From contig CAJNAR010000150.1 in the NCBI GenBank assembly GCA_905220665.1, positions 620,001 to 684,000 on the forward strand: DNA of 64,000 nucleotides. The letters are read 5' to 3'. Source of the DNA: Albugo candida. Its lineage: Eukaryota > Oomycota > Peronosporomycetes > Albuginales > Albuginaceae. A model generated the notes under the pieces. The model searched no databases, was not told where the DNA came from, and saw only the letters and a list, made by a program, of their open reading frames with translations. The translations under genes and the position numbers were made by a program. Shown one piece after another: positions 53,887 to 64,000 of this stretch (position 1 is its first letter; each line of letters starts with the position of its first letter).

Positions 53887-56800
53887 TCAACTCTCTCCTT
53901 TCTTTCGTTCCGTATGAGTAGCATTCATTTGCATCTGACGATATTGATGCGTCACAGCTGCACGACGTCGATCGTCCATCAGCTGCTGCTGTAATTGCAG
54001 CTTACGGAAATGCTCTCGAAGATCGGCACATCGTGGAACTTTGCAATTATTTTGGCGACATTGTCGCGAATGTAATTGAAGCAAAGCCCAAACGCGTCGA
54101 CAGATTGTGCAACCGCCGTATGCGCGTTGTTTGCATTGTGCTCCATGACGCATTAATTCTTTCATTTTTTCACAATTTGTCGAAGCACAACCTCCAATAC
54201 AGCTACTCGAATGCACCAGTAATTGCAGATGAAGTCGTACGGTTTTCGCATGGGCTTCTCGACTACGACGCTGCTGCTGACTTGTCTTGAAATCCCCTGT
54301 TGTCAGAGACTGACCAGCGACTGCTTTCGATGAAGGCAAATTGGGCGCCACCACAATGAGCTGTAAGGGATGTCGATGCTTTTCCTTTGTGTGACAAAGA
54401 TCACAAACATCAAAATCGGGACACGTTTTGCAATGCCAACGATTTCCACTGATAATATCTTGCGCGCATTTGTTGCATTCGTAGACATACGCATTTGGAT
54501 TCGGATTCCCGAGATGGTACAATGCCATCATGGAAGAATGTTTAGCCCGACGTAATTCGTCAAATTGATAATGATTCCCTTGACATAAACTGAGAAAAGC
54601 CTGCCGTGTATCGAAGAATTCATTATCGTTAATTTCATCCAAATCAGTACACTTTGATGGCAATGCAATGGATTGGGGCACTAATGTCTCTAAAATGACG
54701 CGTTCCTTTGGTGTGGGGTCTTTCTTGGCATTTTCATAGCACGTATCGCAAAGTGTGAATTGGACGACTTTGGCATTTAAACCGTTTTCTGTTTGCACGT
54801 TTGGATTCACCCAAAGCGTTCCTTTGACTGCGGTACCATTGCACACGAAACAAAATGGCTGTAATTTGACAACCAGAAAATCATCTTTCATCGGATAAAT
54901 GACCTCACCAAGTCGTACCATCAATGGATCTGTCACTGTACGATCAACGACTTCCAAGCTGATACGCTTCTTTCGCTTTCCATTTGCTTCGGGTTCCTTA
55001 TAGCCCACGTGCGATCCTGAAGCGATACTCTCCGAGTGTGGTGGTACCAAAGTCTCTTTGGTAGGTGGTGGCACATTTTGTTCTCCTTCTTCGTTCTCAC
55101 TATCATTTCCTTTTTCGTTCCATTGACAATGCTTCGGACTGGCACTTGTGAGAGAACTGCCTGACTTTCGTCGTTTCTGTTTTTTTGCTTTCATTTTCAT
55201 TGTCGATTTTTTGGACGTTTTCCGCTTGGCACTCGCTGTCTTTTTTGAAGTCGCTTTCTTGGATTGTTCCGACTCAATTTTCTCGATCAAATCTTCAGCG
55301 AGACCGACCCAATAGTCTCCTTCAAAGTATGGCAATTTGCACGCAGGATTACTGTTTCGCCAGTAATCGTCATACATGTTGGTGATATGCCACACAATAC
55401 CTTTTTCCTGAGCTTTGACAAGCATATCGACATACCATTGCCGTAATCGCTCCGATTTCGGGGTTTTCTGAGTCTCTGGATGGCAGTACAGAATATAATC
55501 GTCTCCTTTCAACGGTGGACATGCCCATAAATGAGCAGCATAAAACCCACGTTTCTTCACAAAATCCAAGTACGCAATCAGAAGTTCGTGGTATACTTTT
55601 GTTCGTAAATGAGATGGTTCAAAGTAGCTGACAGAATCCAAGTACGAGATGTAGACACGTCGAGCGTTTGCTGGAGCTTCTTGTTCATCGAATTCATGGA
55701 CATACATGCCAAAGAGCAACACAGAAACGCCATGAATCTCTTGAAACATGCAGATACATTTCGATTTAAAACGAAAATCCGACGAGTAATTGTGAGACTC
55801 TTTGTAGCGGAAAAACATTTTATCTCGCACCATCAGCTGTTTATCGATATTGGACACTTGTCGTATCGTGAGCTTTTCTGCGGTCAATACACGGCTGGCA
55901 TCTTGGTTTGTCCAAATCGCCTCATCTTCTCGCTCCTCTTTGAGCACTTTAGCAATCCATCGTTCCAAATAGTCGGAGAGCTTCGTTCGCATCAAGTCTT
56001 TCGCACTGAATGCGTGTCGAGTGACCCGATACTTTCCCGGATCCTTCAAGCGATGTTCCAGTAAACACTCTGGGCAAAGAAACTCGCCTGCAGGTACATT
56101 GGAAACGGATGCGCTTATAGATGGACCACCATTCTTTCCATCCTTATCAGGTTTTCGGGCTCCCTCGAGCTTTTGTTTCATGTCGTTTTTCTCTGTTACG
56201 GATTTACGATCGCTTGTACGTTCTTCATCGATAGCTCCAGCAACTGAATCTTCTGTTTTAATAGTAGCTGGCTTCCTTTCTGCGTCGATTTTACCATTGA
56301 ATAACGCACAGACTTGATGCACCCAGCGATTACACGTGTCACATTGAACCCAGGGCTCTTCATGTACTTCATCGTTCTTCTTTCGACAAAGACTTGTTTT
56401 GTTGTATGTTTGTCCTTCGGTCGATTTGACTGCATCCCCCAAATTGCTGTAGCACGGGTGACAGCAATGATACTTGTTGTCCAAAGACGCGTAATAGTAA
56501 CAATTGCGGCGAATTCGAGCGTTGCATTCTCCATTACAATATAAAACAGATGGTTCGAAGAGCATTCTCTCTACACCGCATAGCCGACAAGCAGCTTCTT
56601 TCAGTCTCTGAAGTCGTTCTTGCTCGTTGATTTCAGTTTCCAATTTCCGAAATTCCGCATTGAAATCATTCAACATGTCTTTGGCTAAATTGTGGACATC
56701 AGAGCCTTCGCTATTGTACATTTTCGCATTATCGAATATCAATCGCACATCCCTTGCAAAGTGCTGAATATGTTTGTAGAATCCCAGATCCAGCTTCTTC

Positions 56801-59800
56801 TTCATCGTTCCCAGATCCATTGGACGTCGGATGGTTCGAAAATAGTCTGGAATCTCTAATGCTACTGTGTCAACAGGACTACTGAATACCCAACCAAACT
56901 TGTGATCCATCATTCCTTTCAGTAATACTTCCAATCGTTTCTTCAATTGAGGCATCGGTAAAGTTGCATTGTAATTCATCACAAGAGATTCAATGTGCTT
57001 TCGAAGATTTTCATTGCTGAGTTCGTTCAGCATCGAAGTTGAGACATCTGTTGCATTTGGAATCGAAGCAGTGGAATTTGTGGTAGGTAGAGGCCGTCGT
57101 GATGAATCTTTTCCCGTTGGAGTAGACATTGAGTTCAGACATTTTTTATCGCGGCTGTTACGTTCAGTCTTTATTTCCAGTTTCTCGTCGTTTTCCTCCT
57201 TTTCACATTTCACGAGATCCCCACTGATTTGCTTCTGCTTGATCTCTATCGACTGTGTGCTGCTGTGGAGCACAGCTTCGGCGGTAGATTGCATTTTAGC
57301 ATCAGAATGCTCTCCCACCAATTTACACGAAGAGAATTTTGGAGTTTTTGATTCGGCAGGTTGCCGTGTGTCCTGCAACTCGATTGGCATTTCCAGCGGT
57401 TTATCACTGTGAAAATCAGTGATGTCGGGAGAGACCACCGGGAGTACAGACAAATTTATCGCTTCTTGTTGATTCGGCTGAGATGGATCTGTGTGTGTCA
57501 TATCGTCCATCGGAATGGGCACAGGGCCATTTGCTTGTAGCCAAGAAGCTGGTCTTTCGTGGGATGGCTCTGTTGAAGCCATCTGGCCAGTATGGCCCTC
57601 CATCGGTGCTGATGATATCATCCCATTAGAGCCTGCTGAAAAGCCATTTTGCTTGGAAGAAATCACAGTTTTCACGAGACGATGCTGCAGGCTACAACGC
57701 TTATACTTTGTATCCAAAGTCTTGAGCGTCCCTTTCTTCGTTGCAACTTGTGCGTTATATTGTGCTTTTATGTTTGCATCCGTACAATTACTTGCAATGT
57801 GTATCATATGCCGACATTCATTGACAATACTATTCATTTGTGCACGGATTTGACTTCCCCAACCTTCTACACGCTGACAATGCGCCAGGAGTTGATTCAA
57901 AGACCATAATTGGATCTTTTCGTGTATGGCAGCAAGTTGACGTCGTTCTTCTTCTGGTACGTTTTGGAAGATTGACGGATCCTCAGCCGGAACTGACGCT
58001 TTTTGACTTGGTTGCATACAATTTGAATCTCTGTCCGTCGAAGCTGCGGAAGATGGTCGACTTTGACTGACTGCGTGGGTCGTAGAATCAAAGGTTGCTG
58101 TATCACTCGCTATTGCCCACTTGGCAGACTGCAGGGATTCCATACCAGCAGTATTGCTCTTATTGAAGCCATCATGAGAATTGGGAGGTCCTGGCACGGG
58201 AACAGAGGGGCCATTTGATGTTTGCAGCGAAGCCATTGCATGTGCTCGACGATTTTGTGTGATGGAAACAATCTGCTGCATTATTCGATCAGCATCAAGC
58301 ATCAAAGTTCCATTCTCTTCCTTCACTTCCACAGGAAAGTGAACCACTTGACATACCAAACATTTTGCATTTACGCATTGCTGAAAGTGAGAGAGAACAT
58401 AGCGTGATGACAGACAGTGACTGACTTTACAATAATGTGTGTCTTGACATTGGCTCATATGATCCCATAGACGTTTCATTTCTCTGCAGACTGCCAAGAC
58501 CTCACATTCTGGCTTTGTAGACTTGCACCACATTGCATGACGCAAAATCAATAGTCTTTCTTGCTGCCGTCGTAATACATTCCTAGACTCGGCATTCTGA
58601 GAGATCTCGGTGACTGTGATGGATTGTAATTTACGATGATATTCACGAGTTCGAGCTTCCGCCAACGAAGATGTGACTTGATGTGCTTTTGCCCGGAATT
58701 GTCGTATGATGAGAGCAGATTTGCCTTGATTCGCTGACACTGTCATAGAGCCCGAATTCGTGTGCTTGAATGAGTCTTGTTGTGTTTGTGTGTAGTAGTG
58801 TTCTGGGGTGGGTTTGGAAGACGACTGCGCTATTCGGGGAGTTTTTTGTTGCTGAGGCATACCGTTCAAGGCGTGGCGTTGATCCTGTAGTTCTGCCGGC
58901 ATTTGAAGAAGTTGATGTTGGTAGTGTTGATTCATCATCATTTCCTGATAGTTTACTTGGGGCATATTTGCTGTAGGCGCAGCGCTTGGCGCTGATTGAG
59001 TCTCTCCAGGGAACGGAATCGGTGAGAGGTCTTGCGTCGATCCTGATTGATTTTGGCCTTCTCGATTTGATACTGCCATCGGTATAGCTGATTTTGGTGG
59101 TTCTGTCTGACTTGGTCGTGGCCCTTTTTGAGCCGCACGAACAATAGAGCGAAGTCGTGAATGTAATGTATTCGTGTTGGCATATTCTTCTCGATCAACA
59201 GCTGTTCCATAACATTCTTCTTCTAAACGTTTTGCCATAGCAGGAAGCTTTTGCATCCAGCCCGCCGATGAATTTTTCTTTTGAGCTTGTAATAATCGTA
59301 TGATATGATGAACCATTTCCTTTCGTAAAATATGATCAGCTGGAGAATGCCATTGTTGATGCTTGATTTTCATCGTGGCCTTACCTTGCGACTGAGAATT
59401 TGGTGTCCCCATTGTAGTCGTTTCTTCCATTGTCACAAAGTTTTGATGTCCATTATGTGAGTGTGAAGTATGAGCTTCATTTCGAATCATTAAAGACTGG
59501 CGATATGCTGATTGTGCCTGTTGTGCTTGTAACAGCGCATTTTGCTGTTGTATAGCTGCCAAATGTCTCTGTTGTTGCATCATTCTCAAATACTGTTGTT
59601 GTTGTTGTTGTTGTTGGAAATTAATTTGACTCATCGCATTGATTCCATCCGAATTCATGTGGTATGCTAGTTCACGCATTCTTTGCGTATCCGGCTGATG
59701 ATACATTGTCGTTCTTGGTGCAGATGCTTCTTGGGCGTATCCGATGTCATCGACCATATCGAAATTGAGGGAATCACCATTCGATAATTGTTGTGTGTGC

Positions 59801-60249
59801 GTATCCACTTGCATCATTCTTTCGTTTGCGGCACGTAATTCGGTTGCTGTCTTATCTAAAGAAGCTGGGAAGGGAATGGCTATGTACAATGAATCATCAA
59901 TAGACTCCGTGGTTGTCGCTGGTATTGTATCGGAGCTCGTCAAAGAAGATGTGCTAATAGGAGCACATTTCTTTGGTGAAGCAAATTGGTTCTGATTTTG
60001 TGTTTTTGGCTTTGGTGATTGTAGCTCATCAGGAAATCCAATGATCCCTTCCAATTTATTTTCAAACGGTGAGTTACTTATTGTCATCAGTGTGTCGTAT
60101 TCCAAACTGTTTATCGATTGACTCTCATTCATTGCGTGATTATTAGGATCAGCGTTTGGATAAGTGGGTAGTGTATCCATATTCATAAACATTCCATCCA
60201 TTTCGACGTTTGAATTGCTGAGTTCATTGACAAAAGAGTCAGACTTCAT
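53887..60249 (-). CDS. p300/CBP-type histone acetyltransferase
   Basis: Single exon, 2120 residues; nuclear transcriptional co-activator that acetylates histones. Domains in order: Gln-rich N-terminus, KIX (about 300-375, HILRKEMVHHIIRLLQAQ, LEEECYGTAVDREEY), TAZ1 zinc domain (about 565-640), bromodomain (about 1080-1200, IPDYFRTIRRPMDLGTMKKK with the acetyl-lysine Asn in KMYNSEG), a split RING/PHD module (about 1218-1386), KAT11 HAT domain (about 1400-1660, HEFDEQEAPANARRVYISYL, YHELLIAYLDFVKKRGF, LWACPPLKGDDYILYCHPE), a basic Lys-rich patch, ZZ finger (about 1915-1960) and TAZ2 (about 2003-2096). This full animal-like order, with KIX and both TAZ domains, is well preserved. The CoA-binding and substrate segments of the HAT appear intact. 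Confidence 0.96.
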   Translation of the reverse strand: MKSDSFVNELSNSNVEMDGMFMNMDTLPTYPNADPNNHAMNESQSINSLEYDTLMTISNSPFENKLEGIIGFPDELQSPKPKTQNQNQFASPKKCAPISTSSLTSSDTIPATTTESIDDSLYIAIPFPASLDKTATELRAANERMMQVDTHTQQLSNGDSLNFDMVDDIGYAQEASAPRTTMYHQPDTQRMRELAYHMNSDGINAMSQINFQQQQQQQQYLRMMQQQRHLAAIQQQNALLQAQQAQSAYRQSLMIRNEAHTSHSHNGHQNFVTMEETTTMGTPNSQSQGKATMKIKHQQWHSPADHILRKEMVHHIIRLLQAQKKNSSAGWMQKLPAMAKRLEEECYGTAVDREEYANTNTLHSRLRSIVRAAQKGPRPSQTEPPKSAIPMAVSNREGQNQSGSTQDLSPIPFPGETQSAPSAAPTANMPQVNYQEMMMNQHYQHQLLQMPAELQDQRHALNGMPQQQKTPRIAQSSSKPTPEHYYTQTQQDSFKHTNSGSMTVSANQGKSALIIRQFRAKAHQVTSSLAEARTREYHRKLQSITVTEISQNAESRNVLRRQQERLLILRHAMWCKSTKPECEVLAVCREMKRLWDHMSQCQDTHYCKVSHCLSSRYVLSHFQQCVNAKCLVCQVVHFPVEVKEENGTLMLDADRIMQQIVSITQNRRAHAMASLQTSNGPSVPVPGPPNSHDGFNKSNTAGMESLQSAKWAIASDTATFDSTTHAVSQSRPSSAASTDRDSNCMQPSQKASVPAEDPSIFQNVPEEERRQLAAIHEKIQLWSLNQLLAHCQRVEGWGSQIRAQMNSIVNECRHMIHIASNCTDANIKAQYNAQVATKKGTLKTLDTKYKRCSLQHRLVKTVISSKQNGFSAGSNGMISSAPMEGHTGQMASTEPSHERPASWLQANGPVPIPMDDMTHTDPSQPNQQEAINLSVLPVVSPDITDFHSDKPLEMPIELQDTRQPAESKTPKFSSCKLVGEHSDAKMQSTAEAVLHSSTQSIEIKQKQISGDLVKCEKEENDEKLEIKTERNSRDKKCLNSMSTPTGKDSSRRPLPTTNSTASIPNATDVSTSMLNELSNENLRKHIESLVMNYNATLPMPQLKKRLEVLLKGMMDHKFGWVFSSPVDTVALEIPDYFRTIRRPMDLGTMKKKLDLGFYKHIQHFARDVRLIFDNAKMYNSEGSDVHNLAKDMLNDFNAEFRKLETEINEQERLQRLKEAACRLCGVERMLFEPSVLYCNGECNARIRRNCYYYASLDNKYHCCHPCYSNLGDAVKSTEGQTYNKTSLCRKKNDEVHEEPWVQCDTCNRWVHQVCALFNGKIDAERKPATIKTEDSVAGAIDEERTSDRKSVTEKNDMKQKLEGARKPDKDGKNGGPSISASVSNVPAGEFLCPECLLEHRLKDPGKYRVTRHAFSAKDLMRTKLSDYLERWIAKVLKEEREDEAIWTNQDASRVLTAEKLTIRQVSNIDKQLMVRDKMFFRYKESHNYSSDFRFKSKCICMFQEIHGVSVLLFGMYVHEFDEQEAPANARRVYISYLDSVSYFEPSHLRTKVYHELLIAYLDFVKKRGFYAAHLWACPPLKGDDYILYCHPETQKTPKSERLRQWYVDMLVKAQEKGIVWHITNMYDDYWRNSNPACKLPYFEGDYWVGLAEDLIEKIESEQSKKATSKKTASAKRKTSKKSTMKMKAKKQKRRKSGSSLTSASPKHCQWNEKGNDSENEEGEQNVPPPTKETLVPPHSESIASGSHVGYKEPEANGKRKKRISLEVVDRTVTDPLMVRLGEVIYPMKDDFLVVKLQPFCFVCNGTAVKGTLWVNPNVQTENGLNAKVVQFTLCDTCYENAKKDPTPKERVILETLVPQSIALPSKCTDLDEINDNEFFDTRQAFLSLCQGNHYQFDELRRAKHSSMMALYHLGNPNPNAYVYECNKCAQDIISGNRWHCKTCPDFDVCDLCHTKEKHRHPLQLIVVAPNLPSSKAVAGQSLTTGDFKTSQQQRRSREAHAKTVRLHLQLLVHSSSCIGGCASTNCEKMKELMRHGAQCKQRAYGGCTICRRVWALLQLHSRQCRQNNCKVPRCADLREHFRKLQLQQQLMDDRRRAAVTHQYRQMQMNATHTERKKGES
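59593..59616 (-). repeat. CAA/CAG polyglutamine run
   Basis: Eight consecutive Gln codons (seven CAA, one CAG) in the N-terminus of the p300/CBP gene, following INF and preceding YLRMM. A simple triplet repeat within a Gln-rich activation-type region. Confidence 0.9.
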
Positions 60250-60345
60250 TCACGAATTGTATAGACAGACACGCTGGTATCAAAAAGAGCGAAAAATGAA
60301 ATTGTTATGGTGTATCCCTCCAGAAATATGTAATTGCGAGGATCG

Positions 60346-60606
60346 CTATATCGTTTTATCTGCAGCTTGCGTGAATGGCTCTACGAATGACGTTAGAGAG
60401 GACAGACCGGCTGCAGAGTTCAAATTGCGCAGTGATGCAGGGAATGGATGATTGCGAATTGCTTTGGAGAGTATATATATATTTACAAGAATCACAAGCG
60501 CAGAGCAAAGTGCTAAGGCGTCACAAGGTTGTGAAAACAGGTCTTTTTTAACTTGTTTTCTTCTCGTCCGGCCTAGAGTCGATGATGAGTTGTGATTTTG
60601 GCTCAC
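60346..60606 (-). CDS. Possible small one-helix membrane protein
   Basis: ORF of 86 residues: polar, basic start (MSQNHNSSSTLGRTRRKQVK), one hydrophobic helix (ALALCSALVILVNIYILSKA) and a polar end. No family recognised. It starts in the region upstream of the p300/CBP gene and may be chance. Confidence 0.25.
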   Translation of the reverse strand: MSQNHNSSSTLGRTRRKQVKKDLFSQPCDALALCSALVILVNIYILSKAIRNHPFPASLRNLNSAAGLSSLTSFVEPFTQAADKTI

Positions 60607-61746
60607 TTATGTAATTACGATGAATAATGAGATAAGCTATTTATGTAAATACATCTTGATATCTAGCTTAGATTGAGACTTTCGTCGATCACAATCCAGT
60701 GTCTGCGCGGGTATTGCATTGCATTTACATAAATGAGACCATGCATATTTGCGATATTACGCTTCTGGCACCTCTACCTTTTACGATCCGGACAATGACA
60801 TTTCGCGGAAGAAAAAACAAAAACACAATCGTTTATGTAGCCTCTTAAAATAGCGCGTTATTTTATCGCAATTGCACGTGCTAACAACATGAGCAAAAGC
60901 GAGTGCTATCACACGCACACAGGCGGATCTCAATATAGTATCCGAATGTAAATGCATACCTGCTCGATTGCATTCCGCGACAATGCTGTTTTCAAAATGT
61001 CAAGTCCTTGACAGGAATACGGTTGATACAATTGGGTGATAATTTGTGCTGAAGCCGCAATTGTGCTGTGATGGTTTTGAATTTCGCTCGAATTAATTTT
61101 AATTGCACAATAATGTCTCCGATGTTATCGTTCTATAAGCATTGCATTTTGTTAATGTTTGCTGCGTTGGTCATTGTAAAATTCTTGCCTCAAGTGAGAC
61201 GGACTTGACCAATGCACCAAATGCACAAATTAGCTTGGAAGCTCGTGGGCTATTAGTGATAGATTACGTTCAGTGGCGCGATCACCGCTTCAATTTGAAA
61301 AAATGGCTACGTTAGTCTGTGGTTCTCGTCTGTACATGTCGTCATTTGCGCCCAAACAATATAACAGCCATGGTAGAATCCAAGCTCATCTCCAAGCTCG
61401 GCACCTTTCTCGCATCTAAACGCGCAAACAAGTCATCAATCATATTACTTGAGCTATTGAACGAACCCGAGCGAATAGCCTTCTTTGTAACCTATTTCTC
61501 TTCCGTACTCTATTCCAACCTTTTCACTGTCAGCGATAACTTGCCCTTCCCATCCAGCAATGCTGTCAAATGCTGCATTGATATCCATTGTAACCACTTA
61601 ACAGGTACTGATTTATGCTGGAAATGCATTTCACGCTTAAGTAGCCCATACATTTATGCATACAAATACATTTGTCACACAAAATGGTAATAATGTATCA
61701 ATTGGAGCGCGCATGTAGACACCTTTTGATCACACATTCCGAGGAA
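60607..61746. other. Upstream region of the RAD51B-like gene
   Basis: About 1.1 kb. It contains a plus-strand ORF at 61370-61690 (MVESKLISKLGTFLASKRAN, hydrophobic middle) with no recognisable family, which might be a separate small gene or a 5' part of the next gene. Otherwise empty. Confidence 0.35.
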
Positions 61747-63384
61747 ATGGAGTCATTGGTCAATGAGAGACGCCTGCAATTGATGAAGGAAGCAGGACTT
61801 TTCAATTATCGTCACTTATTACATCCATCGCTTTGTCAGATCGCACAGAAACTTGACTTATCTATTGCTGACACTGAAGTGCGTTAACCATCTATGGAGA
61901 TGTCTGCGTGTCGTATTGAATCTCAGTGATTCTTTAGCGATTCATTGAAAGCATTTCGCTCTATATGGCACCAACTCGGCGGACCGCTTTTGAAGTATTT
62001 CTTGCCAATGTGAATCACCCGAAACAGCTTCGAACAAATCTATCGAGTCTCGACACGGCTTTGGGAGGAGGACTGCATCTAGGAGCGATCACAGAAGTAT
62101 ATCTGTTCTATCAGTAGCGATTTGAAAGTTATACACTTTTTTGTAGATCGCTGGAGTTGCTGGTGTCGGGAAAACTCAGTTTGCAATGACTGTAGCCATA
62201 CAGATTTTATTTGATGAGATTTTGGTCACAAAGGAGGGAACGTCGACTGTCATTTACTTTGATGCGGAAGCAACTTTCAATGTGGAGCGGTAAGGTAATT
62301 TGATAGAATCACCATCGCCGTTTTTGACACAAATGAATAGACTAGAGCAGATTGCAGCAACGATGCTGAAAACCCGGAAAGGTTTCTGTCGAGATTTTCG
62401 AACGCAAGATCTATTAAATCGGATCGTTATCATCAAGCTGGACACACTAGCGCAATTCCTGACAAAGTAACTGTTCGTTGCGATCATTTTCTGATCTACG
62501 TGCTCATTCATGATGACCGCAGATTGCTGAAAATCGGTCAAAACTTCTCAGTAGTGTCAAGCACGAAGCTTTTGATTGTAGACTCGATCGCAGCTTTATA
62601 TGTTCATGTAAGAAGCTCTTGTAAGCTGCAAGACGTATGGGTATGATGAAAATTCGTCTCAGTCGATAGACGAATCGTTGACGAAAAAAGAGTATTGGCT
62701 CACGAGGATCGCACGCGAGCTCAAGTAAGTAAAGTTCGTTTTCGAGCAGAGCAGCCTCATTGTTGCATGCAGATTTCTGAGCGACAACTTTCAGATCTGT
62801 GTGCTGATGACAAATCGCGCTGTGTCTTCTATGACTGAAAGTAATACCTGCGAAGCATTACTGATACTCGTGAGGTCTACAGCTCAATCTTTATGACAGT
62901 TGGCGTCGAGGCACTAAGGCCTTCGCTAGGAGATATCTGGTCGCATTATGTGACGTATCGTGTAAGACATACGCTCTATGTTCGATGTTTCTGTCAGATG
63001 TGCCCATATTGATTTCTGCATGCAGTTAAGTCTGGAATGGGATCGAAATTTCCGTCTCTTGTCCATAGCCAAGTCACCTTCCACCAAACGTGAGCGGATC
63101 CAATTTGTAACTATAAATGTATGCCAAGTCGGATTACTTATTTGAAAGCCAATCAAGCTTTCTGTGCATAGGACGAAGGTGTGTCAGAAATCCGAGAAGC
63201 TTTGCCAAGAACGTCAACCACAGATGCATTCGACATATATGATGAAGCAATTGTTGACATAGAAGAGGATCCGAAACGTAAGCTGCAGCCGTCGTCTTCA
63301 ATTTCCACTACAATAGAAGATACCCCACGAATGCACGGCAATTGTTTTGATGAATTGGTGGCAGAATCGAGTCAAGAAACGTGA
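61747..63384 (+). CDS. RAD51B: RAD51B-like recombinase paralogue
   Basis: RecA-fold ATPase of homologous recombination. Ten exons: 61747-61878, 61938-62096, 62147-62289, 62341-62466, 62523-62607, 62663-62724, 62773-62840, 62900-62961, 63026-63118 and 63172-63384; introns 48-64 nt, all phases consistent, 380 residues (human RAD51B is similar). Motifs: LSSLDTALGGGLHLGAITEI, Walker A GVAGVGKTQ, VIYFDAEATFNVERLEQIA, Walker B LLIVDSIAALYVH, ICVLMTNRAVSSMT, ALRPSLGDIWSHYVTYR and LLSIAKSPSTKRERIQFVTI. The WSHYV...R and IAKSP features favour RAD51B over RAD51C or DMC1. A Ser/Asp-rich tail of about 65 residues follows the core. The exact N-terminus is uncertain because the frame is open further upstream. 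Confidence 0.86.
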
Positions 63385-63492
63385 GCACGAGCAATGTACG
63401 ATAGCAATCGCATGGAATTCTTGGGTGATAAAGCAAGCTTTCTTTTACTGTATTACAGCTTTGTACGTTTTCTTGTCAATATTTCTAGAGAC

Positions 63493-63990
63493 TCAAGCCT
63501 TCAAAGCAAATCGACGCTTTGGAAAATAAGCTTCCTTCTTCTGCTGTTTGACGGTCTTGATAGACTTTTCGTGCTTGGTAAGTGCGCGACGCATGGCTCG
63601 CGTTTTCTTACGACGAAGATCTAAAGGAACGTGCTTCTTACTCCCTAAGGCTTGACGCAACTTGGCTTTCTGCATTTGATTGTAGACAGTCAAGACACGC
63701 GCAATGGATTTGCGGATTCCTTTAATTTTGGAAAGCTTGTTACTTGGACCAGCAGTGACATTGAGAACTCGAAACTTTGGCAGAGAAATAGTTACAAATG
63801 GTTTGAGATGTTGCAGGAAGAGGATGATCAATGTACCTGAGCTAATTCTTGCTGGAAATCATCCAATTGGCGAAGCAATTCTGTTTTACTTTTTGAGCGC
63901 AATTCGTGAGCCTTGATGGGTGCTGTTTGAAAAGTAAGCGTCATTTGATGCATACGTTCATGAACAGATAACTGTGCATAGCTTACCCAT
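63493..63990 (-). CDS. RPL35: Large-subunit ribosomal protein uL29
   Basis: Component of the cytosolic 60S ribosome near the exit tunnel. Three exons: 63990-63987 (only ATGG), 63922-63837 and 63774-63493, joined across introns of 64 and 62 nt to 123 residues, exactly the human RPL35 length. Motifs: [60 protein letters not shown] and the basic tail [20 protein letters not shown]. The start codon is separated from the rest by a GTAAGC intron inside the second codon. It converges with the RAD51B-like gene (108 bp between stops). Confidence 0.96.
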
Positions 63991-64000
63991 TATGAGAATT

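Noticed and set aside
1..64000. tRNA, rRNA, intact transposon or viral genes
   Set aside because: No cloverleaf, ribosomal RNA, transposase or reverse transcriptase signature was recognised by eye; a tRNAscan or Infernal run would be needed to exclude small RNA genes.

Overview
The window is nuclear DNA of a eukaryote with a compact genome. Genes sit tens to a few hundred bases apart on both strands, and those I could splice have GT-AG introns of about 43-70 nt. Gene content fits an oomycete (stramenopile): a single-exon p300/CBP acetyltransferase, a FYVE-GAF protein, a class III PI3-kinase, a myotubularin, ATP-dependent PEP carboxykinase and a large PA14/filamin surface protein. A ciliary jouberin homologue points to a lineage with flagellate zoospores. 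A white-rust type oomycete (Albugo) is my best guess from style, not proof. Exon boundaries were worked out by hand from splice signals, reading phase and family conservation.

Layout. 1-3.1 kb: an ABCF ATPase (5' end outside the window) and ribosomal protein eS24. 3.3-9.9 kb (minus): a small unknown ORF, a seven-transmembrane GOST-type protein, a 14-exon tandem GILT-domain protein, and a repeat-containing unknown protein. 10.4-12 kb: an OB-like/CCCH/methyltransferase-like protein. 12.9-14.7 kb and 30.8-32.6 kb: an inverted duplication carrying paralogous coiled-coil genes, with a conserved long hairpin upstream and a repeated palindromic motif downstream. 15.3-18.0 kb: an intron-rich unidentified gene. 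18.5-23.1 kb: VPS34 and, just upstream on the same strand, FYVE-GAF. 24-29.1 kb: an acidic Ser-rich protein, a patatin-like lipase and jouberin. 29.1-34.2 kb: gene-poor, holding the second duplication copy and weak candidate genes. 34.2-43.6 kb: PEPCK, aspartate carbamoyltransferase and a giant IQ-motif/zinc-binding protein. 43.7-60.2 kb (minus): myotubularin, an EGF/Calx-beta/PA14/filamin ectoprotein and p300/CBP. 61.7-64 kb: a RAD51B-like recombinase and ribosomal protein uL29.

Links between genes. PI3P synthesis (VPS34), recognition (FYVE) and removal (myotubularin) all lie within 29 kb; VPS34 and FYVE-GAF are direct neighbours. PEPCK and aspartate carbamoyltransferase are housekeeping enzymes with no visible link to their neighbours. 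The most unusual items are the tandem GILT protein, whose second domain has CPAS instead of CxxC, and the inverted coiled-coil duplication with conserved non-coding structures on both sides.
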